64,000 bases of DNA. Source: an uncultured Pseudomonas sp. GTDB taxonomy: Bacteria > Pseudomonadota > Gammaproteobacteria > Pseudomonadales > Pseudomonadaceae. Made by a program: the position numbers and the translations under genes. The stretch is taken from assembly GCF_913777995.1 (NCBI RefSeq), contig NZ_CAJYVE010000030.1, positions 1-64,000 of the forward strand, given 5' to 3'. This document shows positions 53,744-62,467 of the stretch, piece by piece. The notes beneath the pieces are model-generated. The model made no database searches. It saw only the letters and a list, made by a program, of their open reading frames with translations, and was not told the origin of the DNA. Numbering within the stretch: position 1 is the stretch's first letter; each line of letters begins with the position of its first letter.

Positions 53744-54721
53744 TCAAGGATTGGCGGCGACTTTGCCGGTGCCCGGTACGCTGAAGCCCTGGGCGAAGGT
53801 CGGTGCCACGTCGAGGCGTTCGTTCATCAGGCCATGGGCCTGGTAGAAATCGGCGGTGTCCTGTTGCTCGGCAACCGTCTTGGCATCGATGGCCTGCCAA
53901 TGCAGTTGGCGGCGCTCGAACTGCAGCCGGGCAGCGTCTTGCGGAAAGCCGATGATGGTCGCCAGGGTCTTGGAATAGCTGTCCAGATGCTGGTAGGCCC
54001 AGACCTGTGCACCCGCCAGGCGATTGAGGTAGTCCTGCAAGGCGGCGCGGCGTGCAGGGTCTTCCAGCGCCTGGTCGGTGGCGGCCAGGAAGCTGTTGCC
54101 ACTCGACAGGCCACGACCATTGACCAGTACTCGCCCCTGCCCGCTCAACTCGGCCAGCGCGGTATAAGGCTCCCAGGTCGACCAGGCATCCACTGCCCCA
54201 TTGGCCAGGGCGATCTTGGCGTCGACCGGCCCCAGGAAACGAAACTCCACGTCCGTTTCACTCAGCCCGGCCTGGTCCAGGGCCTTGAGGGCCAGGTGGT
54301 GGCCGATCGAGCCACGCCCGGTCGCAATACGCTTGCCCTTGAGGTCGGCAGCGGTTTGCAGCGGTGCATCCGGGCGCACCAGCAGTGCGGTGCCATAAGG
54401 GTCGGACTTGTCGACGGCGATGGCCTTGACCGGCGCACCGGACGCCAGCACGAACAACAACGGCGCATCGCCGATGATGCCCGCATCGATGGCCCCGGCG
54501 TTCAACGCCTCGGCCAGCGGCGCGGCGGCGGGAAACTCCGCCCAGCGAATGTCATAAGGCAGGTCGCGCAGGGCATCGGCAGCTTCCAGCTGGGCGCGCA
54601 TGTTGCCCTTCTGGTCGCCGATGCGCAGGGTCAGGCGCTCGGCAGCACTCGCCTAAGTGACCAGCAGCATGGCCGCGGCAAAGGGCAACAAGCGGTTCAG
54701 CAATCTTGAACGGATGGACAT
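53744..54721 (-). pseudogene. Second sulfonate-type binding protein, interrupted by a stop in the signal peptide
   Basis: The reading frame from the ATG at 54721 (preceded by GAGGAGCGCC) encodes a signal peptide, but codon 23 is TAG (54655-54653). After it the frame continues intact for 302 codons as an SsuA-like binding protein (ADAGIIGDAPLLFVLASG-type ligand pocket, here with IDAGII). The simplest origin is a CAG to TAG change: VT-Q-ASAAERL would be a normal cleavage site. Translation from the internal ATG at 54601 would give a protein without signal peptide. It may be a recent null mutation or a sequence error. Confidence 0.85.
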
Positions 54722-54787
54722 GGCGCTCCTCGAAGTCTATGGCGAGGCGCTTCTTGCGCCCCGGATGGCAGCGACTCTAAACGAGGA

Positions 54788-54830
54788 CCAATTAATAAAT
54801 TAAATTGATTTTAGGAATAACCTAATATGC
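54788..54830. promoter_or_regulatory. AT-rich control region with the tau-like two-part motif
   Basis: CCAATTAAT at 54788 and ATAACCTAATAT at 54817, the same elements and nearly the same spacing as upstream of tauA. The site lies between the binding-protein genes (minus strand) and the LysR gene (plus strand). Confidence 0.45.
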
Positions 54831-54968
54831 ATTTAATCACATGCATCGCAAGATCAGGGCTCCAGTCACGATTATCAGGGCGGCTTGGTAATTGACACAG
54901 GCAGCATTATTCTTCAGGCAGATTATGTGCATGCGTTATTTTTCCGTTCCTTTTGCCGAGCGCCGAAC

Positions 54969-55859
54969 ATGAAAATCGATGATATGGACGCCTTCGTGGC
55001 GGTCATTCGTTGCCAGTCGACCAACCTGGCCGCCGAAGCCCTGCAACTGACGCAACCGGCCATCACCCGGCGCGTACAGAACTTCGAGGAAGCCCTCGGG
55101 GCCACGCTGCTCGACCGCAATACCAAACCGCTAAAACCCACTCCCATGGGCCTGCGTGTCTACGAGCAATGCAAGGCCATCCTGCGCGAGATCGACTCAC
55201 TGCGCGAGCTGGTGGCCAACGACGGTGCGCCTTCCGGCACCTTGCGCCTGGGCATGCCGCAGACGCTCGGCGACGTGGTGCTGCTCGACGCCCTGGCACA
55301 GATCCGCGAAGCCTACCCGCCCCTGCGTACCCAGGTCAGCAGTGGCTGGGGCAGCAGCCTGATCACGCGCATGGAGAATGGCGAGTTGGATGCCGCTGCC
55401 GCCCTGTTCCCACCGGGCAAGATCTTCCCCGAGGGCATCGCCAGCCAGTCGATCGGGCGCATGGCGCTGAGGGTGGTGGCAGCCAAGGGCAGCGTCGGCA
55501 AGCGCAACTGCAAGCTCAAGGACTGCTACACCCGCGGTTGGGTGCTCAACCCCGACGGCTGCGGCTTCCGTGCCGGCCTGCAACGCGCCTTGAGCGAACA
55601 GGGCCTGAGCCTGGGGATCAACCTGGAAACCTTCGGCACCGAACTGCAACTGGGCCTGGTGGCCAGCGGCCAGGGCCTGGGGCTGGTGCCCGAGCCGCTG
55701 CTGCACACCAGCCGCCATCGCGATGCGCTGGAGGTGCTGAACATCAGCGACTTCAAACCGCAGGTCGACCTGTGGCTGTTCCATCCGCGCTACCTGGGCA
55801 ATCTGCAGGAGCCGGTGGAGCTGTTCGGCCGGGTGACCGCGCAGCGCCTGCAGGGCTGA
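54969..55859 (+). CDS. LysR-family transcriptional regulator
   Basis: Protein of 296 residues. LysR helix-turn-helix at the N terminus (DDMDAFVAVIRCQSTNLAAE, then ALQLTQPAITRRVQNFEEAL) and an effector-binding domain. The ATG at 54969 is chosen to fit the usual distance to the helix-turn-helix; upstream frame extension begins at 54885. It lies between the divergent binding-protein genes and the downstream catabolic operon and is the likely regulator of one or both. Confidence 0.9.
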   Translation: MKIDDMDAFVAVIRCQSTNLAAEALQLTQPAITRRVQNFEEALGATLLDRNTKPLKPTPMGLRVYEQCKAILREIDSLRELVANDGAPSGTLRLGMPQTLGDVVLLDALAQIREAYPPLRTQVSSGWGSSLITRMENGELDAAAALFPPGKIFPEGIASQSIGRMALRVVAAKGSVGKRNCKLKDCYTRGWVLNPDGCGFRAGLQRALSEQGLSLGINLETFGTELQLGLVASGQGLGLVPEPLLHTSRHRDALEVLNISDFKPQVDLWLFHPRYLGNLQEPVELFGRVTAQRLQG

Positions 55860-55904
55860 CCCCCTATGTGCCGCGCGGGAACGCGGCACACGCACCCTTT
55901 AATG

Positions 55905-55978
55905 CGAATTTTGCATATATAAAAATATTAAAGATTCTTAAAACAAATAATTAGCATAGAACCAAAAAGACTTTTACA
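55905..55978 (+). promoter_or_regulatory. AT-rich promoter region of the catabolic operon
   Basis: About 70 bases of mostly A and T between the LysR gene and the acyl-CoA-dehydrogenase-like gene, strongly contrasting with the surroundings. It probably contains the operon promoter and regulator site. I could not fix the -35 and -10 boxes. Confidence 0.4.
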
Positions 55979-56036
55979 GCTTTGATCCATGCGAATACGG
56001 TCTTAAAAACCACCGTACTTCAGGGATGAAAGCCCC

Positions 56037-57170
56037 ATGAGTCACCCTTCCCCGCGCGCCCTGGCCGAGCTGACCCAAGCCTTGGCCGCCAACGCCGAGC
56101 GCTATGACCGCAGCGCGCAGTTTCCCCATGACAACTTCGACCTGTTGCGCCGCCACGGGCTGCTGGCCTTCAGCGTGCCACGTGCGCTTGGCGGTGGTGG
56201 CGCCGACCTGCCTGCAGCACGCCGGGTGGTCGAAGCCGTCGGCAAAGGCGACCCGGCCAGCGCGCTGATTCTGGTCATGCAGTACCTGCAACATGCCCGC
56301 CTGCACGATGATCCGCGCTGGCCCGAGCACCTGCGCCGTCGCGTAGCCCAGGAGGCCGTGGCACACGGCGCACTGATCAACGCGCTGCGTGTCGAGCCCG
56401 ATCTCGGCACGCCGGCCCGTGGTGGCCTGCCCGCCAGCGTGGCGCGGCGCACCCCGGAAGGCTGGCGGCTGTCGGGGCGCAAGATCTACTCCACCGGCAG
56501 CCATGGCCTGACCTGGTATCTGGTGTGGGGACGCAGCGACGACCACGATCCGCTGGTCGGCGGCTTCCTGGTCCACCGCGACACCCCAGGCATTCAGATC
56601 GTCGAGGACTGGGACCATCTGGGCATGCGTGCCACCTGCAGCCACGAAGTGCGCTTCGACGACGTGCTGATTCCCCTCGACCATGCGGTGAGCGTCAGCC
56701 CGGCCAGCGCACCACGCGCCGAACTCGACCCCGAAGGGCTGCTGTGGATGTCCGTGCTGCTGCCCTCGGTGTACGACGGCGTGGCCCAGGCGGCGCGAGA
56801 CTGGCTGGCAACGTTCCTGCAACAGCGGGCACCGTCCAACCTCGGGGCGCCACTGGCCAGCCTGCCACGCTTCCAGGAAGTGCTGGGGCGCATCGACACC
56901 CTGCTGTTCGCCAATCGCAGTCTGCTCGACTCCGCCGCCGCAGGGCAGATCGAGGCGCGGCACGCCGGGCAGATCAAGCACCTGGTGTGCAACAACGCCA
57001 TCCAGGCCGTGGAACTGGCCATCGAAGCAGCCGGCAACCCTGGCCTGTCGCGTCGTAATCCGCTGGAGCGCCATTACCGCGACGTGCTGTGCAGCCGCAT
57101 CCACACCCCGCAGGACGACGTGGTGTTCGGCCAGGCAGGCCGCGTCGCGTTCGCAGAGGTGTCGGCATGA
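56037..57170 (+). CDS. Acyl-CoA-dehydrogenase-fold flavoprotein (SfnB/DszC-like)
   Basis: Protein of 377 residues with the acyl-CoA dehydrogenase fold. The motif LSGRKIYSTGSHGLTWYLVW is typical of the SfnB/DszC branch, which includes flavin-dependent monooxygenases used for sulfur release from organosulfur compounds. True fatty acyl-CoA dehydrogenation is less likely given the context of sulfonate binding proteins. The substrate is unknown. It is first in the operon and overlaps the next gene by 4 nt (ATGA). Confidence 0.8.
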   Translation: MSHPSPRALAELTQALAANAERYDRSAQFPHDNFDLLRRHGLLAFSVPRALGGGGADLPAARRVVEAVGKGDPASALILVMQYLQHARLHDDPRWPEHLRRRVAQEAVAHGALINALRVEPDLGTPARGGLPASVARRTPEGWRLSGRKIYSTGSHGLTWYLVWGRSDDHDPLVGGFLVHRDTPGIQIVEDWDHLGMRATCSHEVRFDDVLIPLDHAVSVSPASAPRAELDPEGLLWMSVLLPSVYDGVAQAARDWLATFLQQRAPSNLGAPLASLPRFQEVLGRIDTLLFANRSLLDSAAAGQIEARHAGQIKHLVCNNAIQAVELAIEAAGNPGLSRRNPLERHYRDVLCSRIHTPQDDVVFGQAGRVAFAEVSA

Positions 57171-58111
57171 GTGCCTCGCTGATCGCCAGCCAGCTGGATG
57201 CTGCCGCCAACCAATGGTTGCGCGAGCGCCTGGTCGACCACCGGGTCATCGACCTGCCCCTGGGGCAGCCGAACCTCGATGTGCCCGCCGACGTGTTGAT
57301 CCTGCGCCCGCTGAATGTGCGCGGTCAGCGGGTCGACGAGGTGCCCGTCGGTTGGCCATGGGGCCTGCGCTGGGTGCAGTTGGTCTCGTCGGGCATCGAT
57401 TTCTACCCGGACTGGGTATTCCACGGCCCGCCGGTGACCAGCGGCCGTGGGGCCAACGCCGAACAGGTCGCCGAATTCGCTCTGGCCCTGATCTTCGCCG
57501 CGGCCAAGCAACTGCCTGGTCTCTGGGTCAAGGACGCCGCCTGGCAGCTCAGCGCGCTGGCACCCGTGCGCGGCCGCACCCTGGGCATCCTCGGTTTCGG
57601 CAGCATCGGCCAGAGCCTGGCGCACAAGGCCGTGGCCTTGGGCATGCAGGTTCTGGCCCTGAGCCGTCCCGGCCAGGCCATCGCCGAGCAACCTGGGGTC
57701 ACGCGCGCCGAAACCCTGCAGCAGCTGTTCGCGGGTAGCGACCACCTGGTGCTGGCGGCGCCGTTGACACCGGCTACCCGTGGCCTGATCGATCGCCAGG
57801 TGCTGAGCCATGCGCGTCCCGGGCTGCACCTGATCAACATCGCCCGTGGCGGCCTGCTCGACCAGCAGGCGTTGCTCGAAGCGCTGGACAGCGGGCGCAT
57901 CGGCCGCGCCAGCCTCGACGTCAGCGACCCGGAACCGCTGCCCGACGGCCATCCGCTCTACCACCACCCGCGCGTGTTCCTGTCACCGCATACCTCGGCC
58001 ATTTCCACCGACGGCTACCCGGCCTTCCTCGAAGCCTTCATCGACAACTTCCACCGCTACCGCGAACAGGCGCCCCTGGCCAACCTGGTCGACACCCGAC
58101 GCGGCTACTGA
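57167..58111 (+). CDS. D-isomer-specific 2-hydroxyacid dehydrogenase family protein
   Basis: Protein of 314 residues. NAD-binding motif GILGFGSIGQSLAHKAVALG; catalytic Arg in NIARGGLLDQQ, acidic residue in VSDPEPLPDGHP, and catalytic His in LSPHTSA. It would interconvert a 2-oxo acid and a D-2-hydroxy acid. The start ATG at 57167 overlaps the upstream stop. The substrate is unknown; with the aldolase that follows it may process the carbon skeleton left by the flavoprotein. Confidence 0.88.
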   Translation: MSASLIASQLDAAANQWLRERLVDHRVIDLPLGQPNLDVPADVLILRPLNVRGQRVDEVPVGWPWGLRWVQLVSSGIDFYPDWVFHGPPVTSGRGANAEQVAEFALALIFAAAKQLPGLWVKDAAWQLSALAPVRGRTLGILGFGSIGQSLAHKAVALGMQVLALSRPGQAIAEQPGVTRAETLQQLFAGSDHLVLAAPLTPATRGLIDRQVLSHARPGLHLINIARGGLLDQQALLEALDSGRIGRASLDVSDPEPLPDGHPLYHHPRVFLSPHTSAISTDGYPAFLEAFIDNFHRYREQAPLANLVDTRRGY

Positions 58112-58132
58112 CCCGACCACCGGAGACCTGAC

Positions 58133-58927
58133 ATGAGTTCACTGACCGCCATCGACATCGGCACCCTCGACGTACGCAACCGCGTCAGCGCCGAGGAATG
58201 GGAGGTGCGCGTCAAGCTCGCCGCCGCCTACCGCCTGGCCGCGCTGTTGCGCTGGACCGACCACATCTACACGCACTTCTCTGCACGGGTGCCCGGCCCA
58301 GACGAGCACTTTCTGATCAACGCCTTCGGCCTGTTGTTCGACGAAATCACCGCGTCGAACCTGGTCAAGGTCGACGTCGACGGCACCCTCATCGACGACC
58401 CGCTGGGGCTGGGCATCAACCAGGCCGGCTATGTGATCCACAGTGCCATCCACCGCGCTCGTCCGGATCTCAAGGCGGTGCTGCACACCCATACGCGTGA
58501 CGGTGCGGCGGTGTCGGCGCAGCGCGACGGTCTGCTGCCCATTTCCCAGCATGCGCTGGCCTACTACAGCCGTGTGGCCTACCACGACTACGAAGGCGTG
58601 GCCCTCGACCTGGATGAACAGCAGCGACTGGTGGCCAACCTGGGGGACAGCAACATTCTCATCTTGCGCAACCACGGGCTGCTCACCGGCGGCGTCAGTG
58701 TCGAGCATGCGTTCCGGGAACTGCACGGTCTGGAACGCGCCTGCAACATCCAGGTGGCCGCCCAGGCCGGCGGCAACGACCAGTTGCTGCACGCCGCGCC
58801 AGCGGCCATCGCCAAGGTCCACGAACAGTCCAAGCGTTTTTCCGACGGTCTGGGCGAAGGCATTCAGCGCCACTGGGACGCGTTGATCCGCCAGCTCGAT
58901 CGCGAAGGCCGTGACTACCAGCACTGA
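58133..58927 (+). CDS. Class II aldolase/adducin family protein
   Basis: Protein of 264 residues. The metal-binding histidines of the family appear in LHTHTRDGAAVSA and LRNHGLLTGG. Members cleave or epimerise sugar phosphates, or act on other hydroxy-oxo acids; this branch (WTDHIYTHFSARVPG) is commonly found outside sugar pathways and its substrate is not known. It lies 21 nt after the dehydrogenase gene in the same operon. Confidence 0.85.
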   Translation: MSSLTAIDIGTLDVRNRVSAEEWEVRVKLAAAYRLAALLRWTDHIYTHFSARVPGPDEHFLINAFGLLFDEITASNLVKVDVDGTLIDDPLGLGINQAGYVIHSAIHRARPDLKAVLHTHTRDGAAVSAQRDGLLPISQHALAYYSRVAYHDYEGVALDLDEQQRLVANLGDSNILILRNHGLLTGGVSVEHAFRELHGLERACNIQVAAQAGGNDQLLHAAPAAIAKVHEQSKRFSDGLGEGIQRHWDALIRQLDREGRDYQH

Positions 58928-58993
58928 TCCATCGCACCCAATGCCTGCTGGGGGGGCGCCCCCCGGCACCCTGCGCCCATGAGGAAATATTCC

Positions 58994-60622
58994 ATGCCCC
59001 CACTGCGTCTCGTCAGGCAGCTGTTCGCCGCCTGCGCCCTCGGCCTGGCCTTGGGCGGTTGCTCGCCCACGGCCGACAGCACGGCCAGCAAGACCCTGAA
59101 CATCGCCTTCTGGGGCGACAACACCACCCTGGTCAGCGTCGACCCGTTCCAAGTGTATTGGCTGGAGCATCGCGTGCTGCTGCGCAACGTCGCCGAGTCG
59201 CTCACCGACCAGGACCCGGAAACGGGCCGCATCATTCCCTGGTTGGCCGAGCGCTGGGAGGTCAGCCCCGATGCGCTGAGCTACACCTTCCACCTGCGCC
59301 AGGACGTCACCTTCAGCAACGGCGAGCGTTTCGACGCCCAGGCGGTGAAGACCGCCTTCGACAGCAACAAGGCCTTTGCCACGCAGTTGCCCGCAACCTT
59401 CGGCGCCACCTACCTGGCCGGCTACGACCACGCCGAGGTGCTCGACACCTTCACCGTCCGCCTGGTGCTGTCACGCCCCAACGCCGGTTTCCTGCAGGCC
59501 ACGTCCACCACCAACCTGGCGATCCTCGCCCCGGCCTCCTACCAGCTCACGGCCCAGGAACGCTCGCTGGGCAAGATCATCGGCACCGGCCCCTTCGTGC
59601 TGGAGCACTACACCCCGGAGGTCGGCGCCCGGCTGGTGAAGCGAGCCGACTACGCCTGGGCCTCGGCCAATGTGCGCAACCAGGGGGCCGCCCACCTGGA
59701 CAGCGTCGAGATCCGCTACATTCCCGAGGAAAGCGTGCGCAATGGCCTGTTCCTGCAGGGCAAGGCCGACATCCTCTGGCCACGCAACCCGTTCTCGGAG
59801 GTCGACGCCACGCTGTTCCAGTCCAAGGGCGCGACCATCCAGAGCCGCTCCCTGCCCGGTCCGGCGCTCAACCTCTACCCCAACACCCGCAACGGTCGTC
59901 TGCTCGGCGACCGGCAACTGCGCCTGGCGCTGCAGAAAGCCATCGACCGCAGCAGCTACGCGCACACCGTTTACAACGCTGCGTTTCCGGTGGTGCGCGG
60001 CGTGTACGACGTGACCACGCCGTACTTCAAGGAGCAGAGCGCCAAGCTCGCCTACGACCCGCAGGGCGCCGAGCGTCTGCTGGATGCCGCGGGCTGGAAC
60101 AAGGCAGCCGACGGCTACCGCTACAAGAACGGCCAGCGCCTGACCCTGCGCTACAACCTCACCCCTGCCGAAAGCGCTGGCGATGTGCTGATCCAGGACC
60201 AGCTGCGCAAGGTCGGCATCGACTTGAAACTCAACGTGCTGACCCGCGCCGAGTGGGTGGCCGGCAACAGTTCGGGCAATTACGACCTGACCTCCACCTA
60301 CATGACCCGAGCCGACCCGATCATCCTGCAGACCATCCTCGACCCGCGTGCCGCCAACAGCGCCACCCTGGCCACCAGCACCTATGAACCCGCTACCCTG
60401 GTGCGCGCCCAGGCGCTGTTCGACCAGGGCATCACCGCCACCGCCGATGCACAGCGCGCCGACGCCTACGGCCAGTTGCAGGACCTGCTGGTCGACGAAG
60501 CCTCGGCCTTTCCGATCTACGAGCGTGTCTGGCAGGCAGCCACCGCCCCGCGGGTGAAGAACTTTCACTGGACCGCCGAAGGCTTCGCCTTCCTCAGTGA
60601 CATCCAGGTGGGCCAGCCATGA
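58994..60622 (+). CDS. Peptide/opine-type ABC transporter binding lipoprotein
   Basis: Protein of 542 residues from the ATG at 58994, which has GAGGAA 7 nt upstream; an ATG at 58979 is less likely. A lipobox LALGGC marks a lipoprotein. The rest is a family 5 binding protein (SLTDQDPETGRIIPWLAERW). It would capture a small peptide, opine or similar amino compound for the permeases that follow. It overlaps the permease start by 4 nt. Confidence 0.9.
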   Translation: MPPLRLVRQLFAACALGLALGGCSPTADSTASKTLNIAFWGDNTTLVSVDPFQVYWLEHRVLLRNVAESLTDQDPETGRIIPWLAERWEVSPDALSYTFHLRQDVTFSNGERFDAQAVKTAFDSNKAFATQLPATFGATYLAGYDHAEVLDTFTVRLVLSRPNAGFLQATSTTNLAILAPASYQLTAQERSLGKIIGTGPFVLEHYTPEVGARLVKRADYAWASANVRNQGAAHLDSVEIRYIPEESVRNGLFLQGKADILWPRNPFSEVDATLFQSKGATIQSRSLPGPALNLYPNTRNGRLLGDRQLRLALQKAIDRSSYAHTVYNAAFPVVRGVYDVTTPYFKEQSAKLAYDPQGAERLLDAAGWNKAADGYRYKNGQRLTLRYNLTPAESAGDVLIQDQLRKVGIDLKLNVLTRAEWVAGNSSGNYDLTSTYMTRADPIILQTILDPRAANSATLATSTYEPATLVRAQALFDQGITATADAQRADAYGQLQDLLVDEASAFPIYERVWQAATAPRVKNFHWTAEGFAFLSDIQVGQP

Positions 60623-61569
60623 GGCGCTACCTGATCGGCCGCATCGGCCAGGCGCTGCTGGTGCTCTGGGGCGCCTACAGCATCAGCTATTTCATTCTCT
60701 ACCTGCTGCCAGGCGACACCCTGGCGATCATGCTCAGCGCCTCGGGCATGGAGGCCGACGGCCTGTCGCCCGAAGCGCTGGCCAAGGCCCGCGCCTACTA
60801 CGGCCTGGACAAGGGCCTGTTCGAGCAGTATTTCGACCTGCTGTGGCGCGCCGTGCAGGGCGATCTCGGCCAGTCGCTGTCGCTGGGCCGCCCGGTCAGC
60901 GAACTGCTCGCCGAGCGCCTGCCACAGACCTTGGCCCTGGCCGGCCTGGCCATCCTGCTGTCGCTGGTGGGCGGCATCGGCCTGGCCTACCTCACGGCTT
61001 ACCTGCAATGGCAGCCGCTGAAGACCGCACTGGCGCGCCTGCCGTCGCTGGGCTTTTCCGTACCGGTGTTCTGGATGGGCCTGTTGCTGATCCAGGTCTT
61101 CGCCTTCGGCCTGGGCTGGTTTCCCGCCACCGGCAGCCAAGGCGTCGAAAGCCTGGTGCTGCCTGCAGTGACATTGGCGATTCCCAGTGCCGCCGTGTAT
61201 GCCCAGGTGCTGCAGCGCGGTTTCCAGGGCGTGTGGCAGGAGCCCTATATCACCACCGCCTTTGCCAAAGGCCTCAGCCGCGCGCAGGTGCAGGCGCGCC
61301 ATGGGCTGCGCAATGCCGCGTTGCCGGTGCTGACCCTGGTCGGCCTGCAGGTGGGCAACACGGTGTCCGGCGCGGTACTGGTGGAAACCATCTTCTCGCG
61401 CAACGGCGTCGGTCGCCTGGCCCAGGAAGCCGTGCTGCGCCAGGACATTCCGGTGGTGCTGGCGGTGGTCGCGGTCTCGGCGGCGGCCTTCGTGGTGGTC
61501 AACCTGATCGTCGACCTGCTCTACCCCTGCCTGGACCCGCGTATCACCCATACTCCCAAGGTGACCTGA
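60619..61569 (+). CDS. ABC transporter permease, DppB type
   Basis: Protein of 316 residues with about six membrane segments. N-terminal signature of the DppB/OppB family (ALLVLWGAYSISYFILYLLP) and an EAA loop near the C terminus (AKGLSRAQVQARHGLRNAAL). It forms half of the channel with the next gene. It overlaps the binding-protein gene by 4 nt. Confidence 0.93.
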   Translation: MRRYLIGRIGQALLVLWGAYSISYFILYLLPGDTLAIMLSASGMEADGLSPEALAKARAYYGLDKGLFEQYFDLLWRAVQGDLGQSLSLGRPVSELLAERLPQTLALAGLAILLSLVGGIGLAYLTAYLQWQPLKTALARLPSLGFSVPVFWMGLLLIQVFAFGLGWFPATGSQGVESLVLPAVTLAIPSAAVYAQVLQRGFQGVWQEPYITTAFAKGLSRAQVQARHGLRNAALPVLTLVGLQVGNTVSGAVLVETIFSRNGVGRLAQEAVLRQDIPVVLAVVAVSAAAFVVVNLIVDLLYPCLDPRITHTPKVT

Positions 61570-61570
61570 C

Positions 61571-62467
61571 ATGACCGCCGAAACTCACTCCTACCCCGCC
61601 CCCCTGGCGCCACCCAGCGCAACCTGGAAACGCCGCACACGCCTGCAACGCCTGGCCCTGGCCGCCGTGCCACTGCTACGTCGTCCCGGCTTCAGCCTGG
61701 CCCTGCTGGTGGTGGCGTTTGCCTTGCTGGCAGCGCTGGCCCCGCAACTGCTGACCAGCTTCGACCCCTACGCGACATCGCCGGTGGACAAGCTCGCCGC
61801 CCCCAGTGCGACCCATTGGTTCGGTACCGATGAACTGGGCCGCGACCTGTATACCCGCGTCGTCTATGGCTCGCGGCTTTCGGTGCAGGCGGCGCTGCTG
61901 GCCGTGGCCATCGCCCTGGCCGGGGGCTTGAGCCTTGGCGTACTGGCCGGGTTTGCCGGCGGGCGTGTGGATGCTGCGCTGATGCGCCTGGTCGACGTGC
62001 TGCTGGCGCTGCCCGGCCTGCTTCTGGCCCTGGCCATCGTCACTGCCATCGGCTTCGGTACCGTGCCGGTGGCCGTAGCGGTCGGTGTCGGAATCATTCC
62101 TGGCTTCGCCCGTACCACTCGCGCCGAGGTGCTGCGCATCAAGACCCTGCCCTACGTGGAAGCCGCGCGCCTGGGCGGCGCCAGCTGGACCCGCACCCTG
62201 CTGCGCCATGTGCTGCCCAACGCCTGGGGGCCGGTGGCGGTGCTTGCCACGCTGGATTTCGGTGCGGCGATCCTGGCCGCTGCCGGGTTGAGCTTCCTCG
62301 GCTTCGGCGCCGCGCCGCCGGCAGCGGAATGGGGCACGCTGATCGCCAATGGCCGGCACTTCCTGATCACCGCACCCTGGGTGTCGCTGTTGCCGGGGCT
62401 GTTCGTGGTCGCCGTGGTGTTCAGCCTCAACCATCTGGCGCGCAGCGTCGAGGAGCAGGCCCGATGA
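61571..62467 (+). CDS. ABC transporter permease, DppC type
   Basis: Protein of 298 residues. DppC/OppC family: the segment GTDELGRDLYTRVVYGSRLS and an EAA loop (ARLGGASWTRTLLRHVLPNA) are clear. Second half of the importer channel. It starts 1 nt after the preceding stop, and the ATPase gene overlaps its end by 4 nt. Confidence 0.93.
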   Translation: MTAETHSYPAPLAPPSATWKRRTRLQRLALAAVPLLRRPGFSLALLVVAFALLAALAPQLLTSFDPYATSPVDKLAAPSATHWFGTDELGRDLYTRVVYGSRLSVQAALLAVAIALAGGLSLGVLAGFAGGRVDAALMRLVDVLLALPGLLLALAIVTAIGFGTVPVAVAVGVGIIPGFARTTRAEVLRIKTLPYVEAARLGGASWTRTLLRHVLPNAWGPVAVLATLDFGAAILAAAGLSFLGFGAAPPAAEWGTLIANGRHFLITAPWVSLLPGLFVVAVVFSLNHLARSVEEQAR

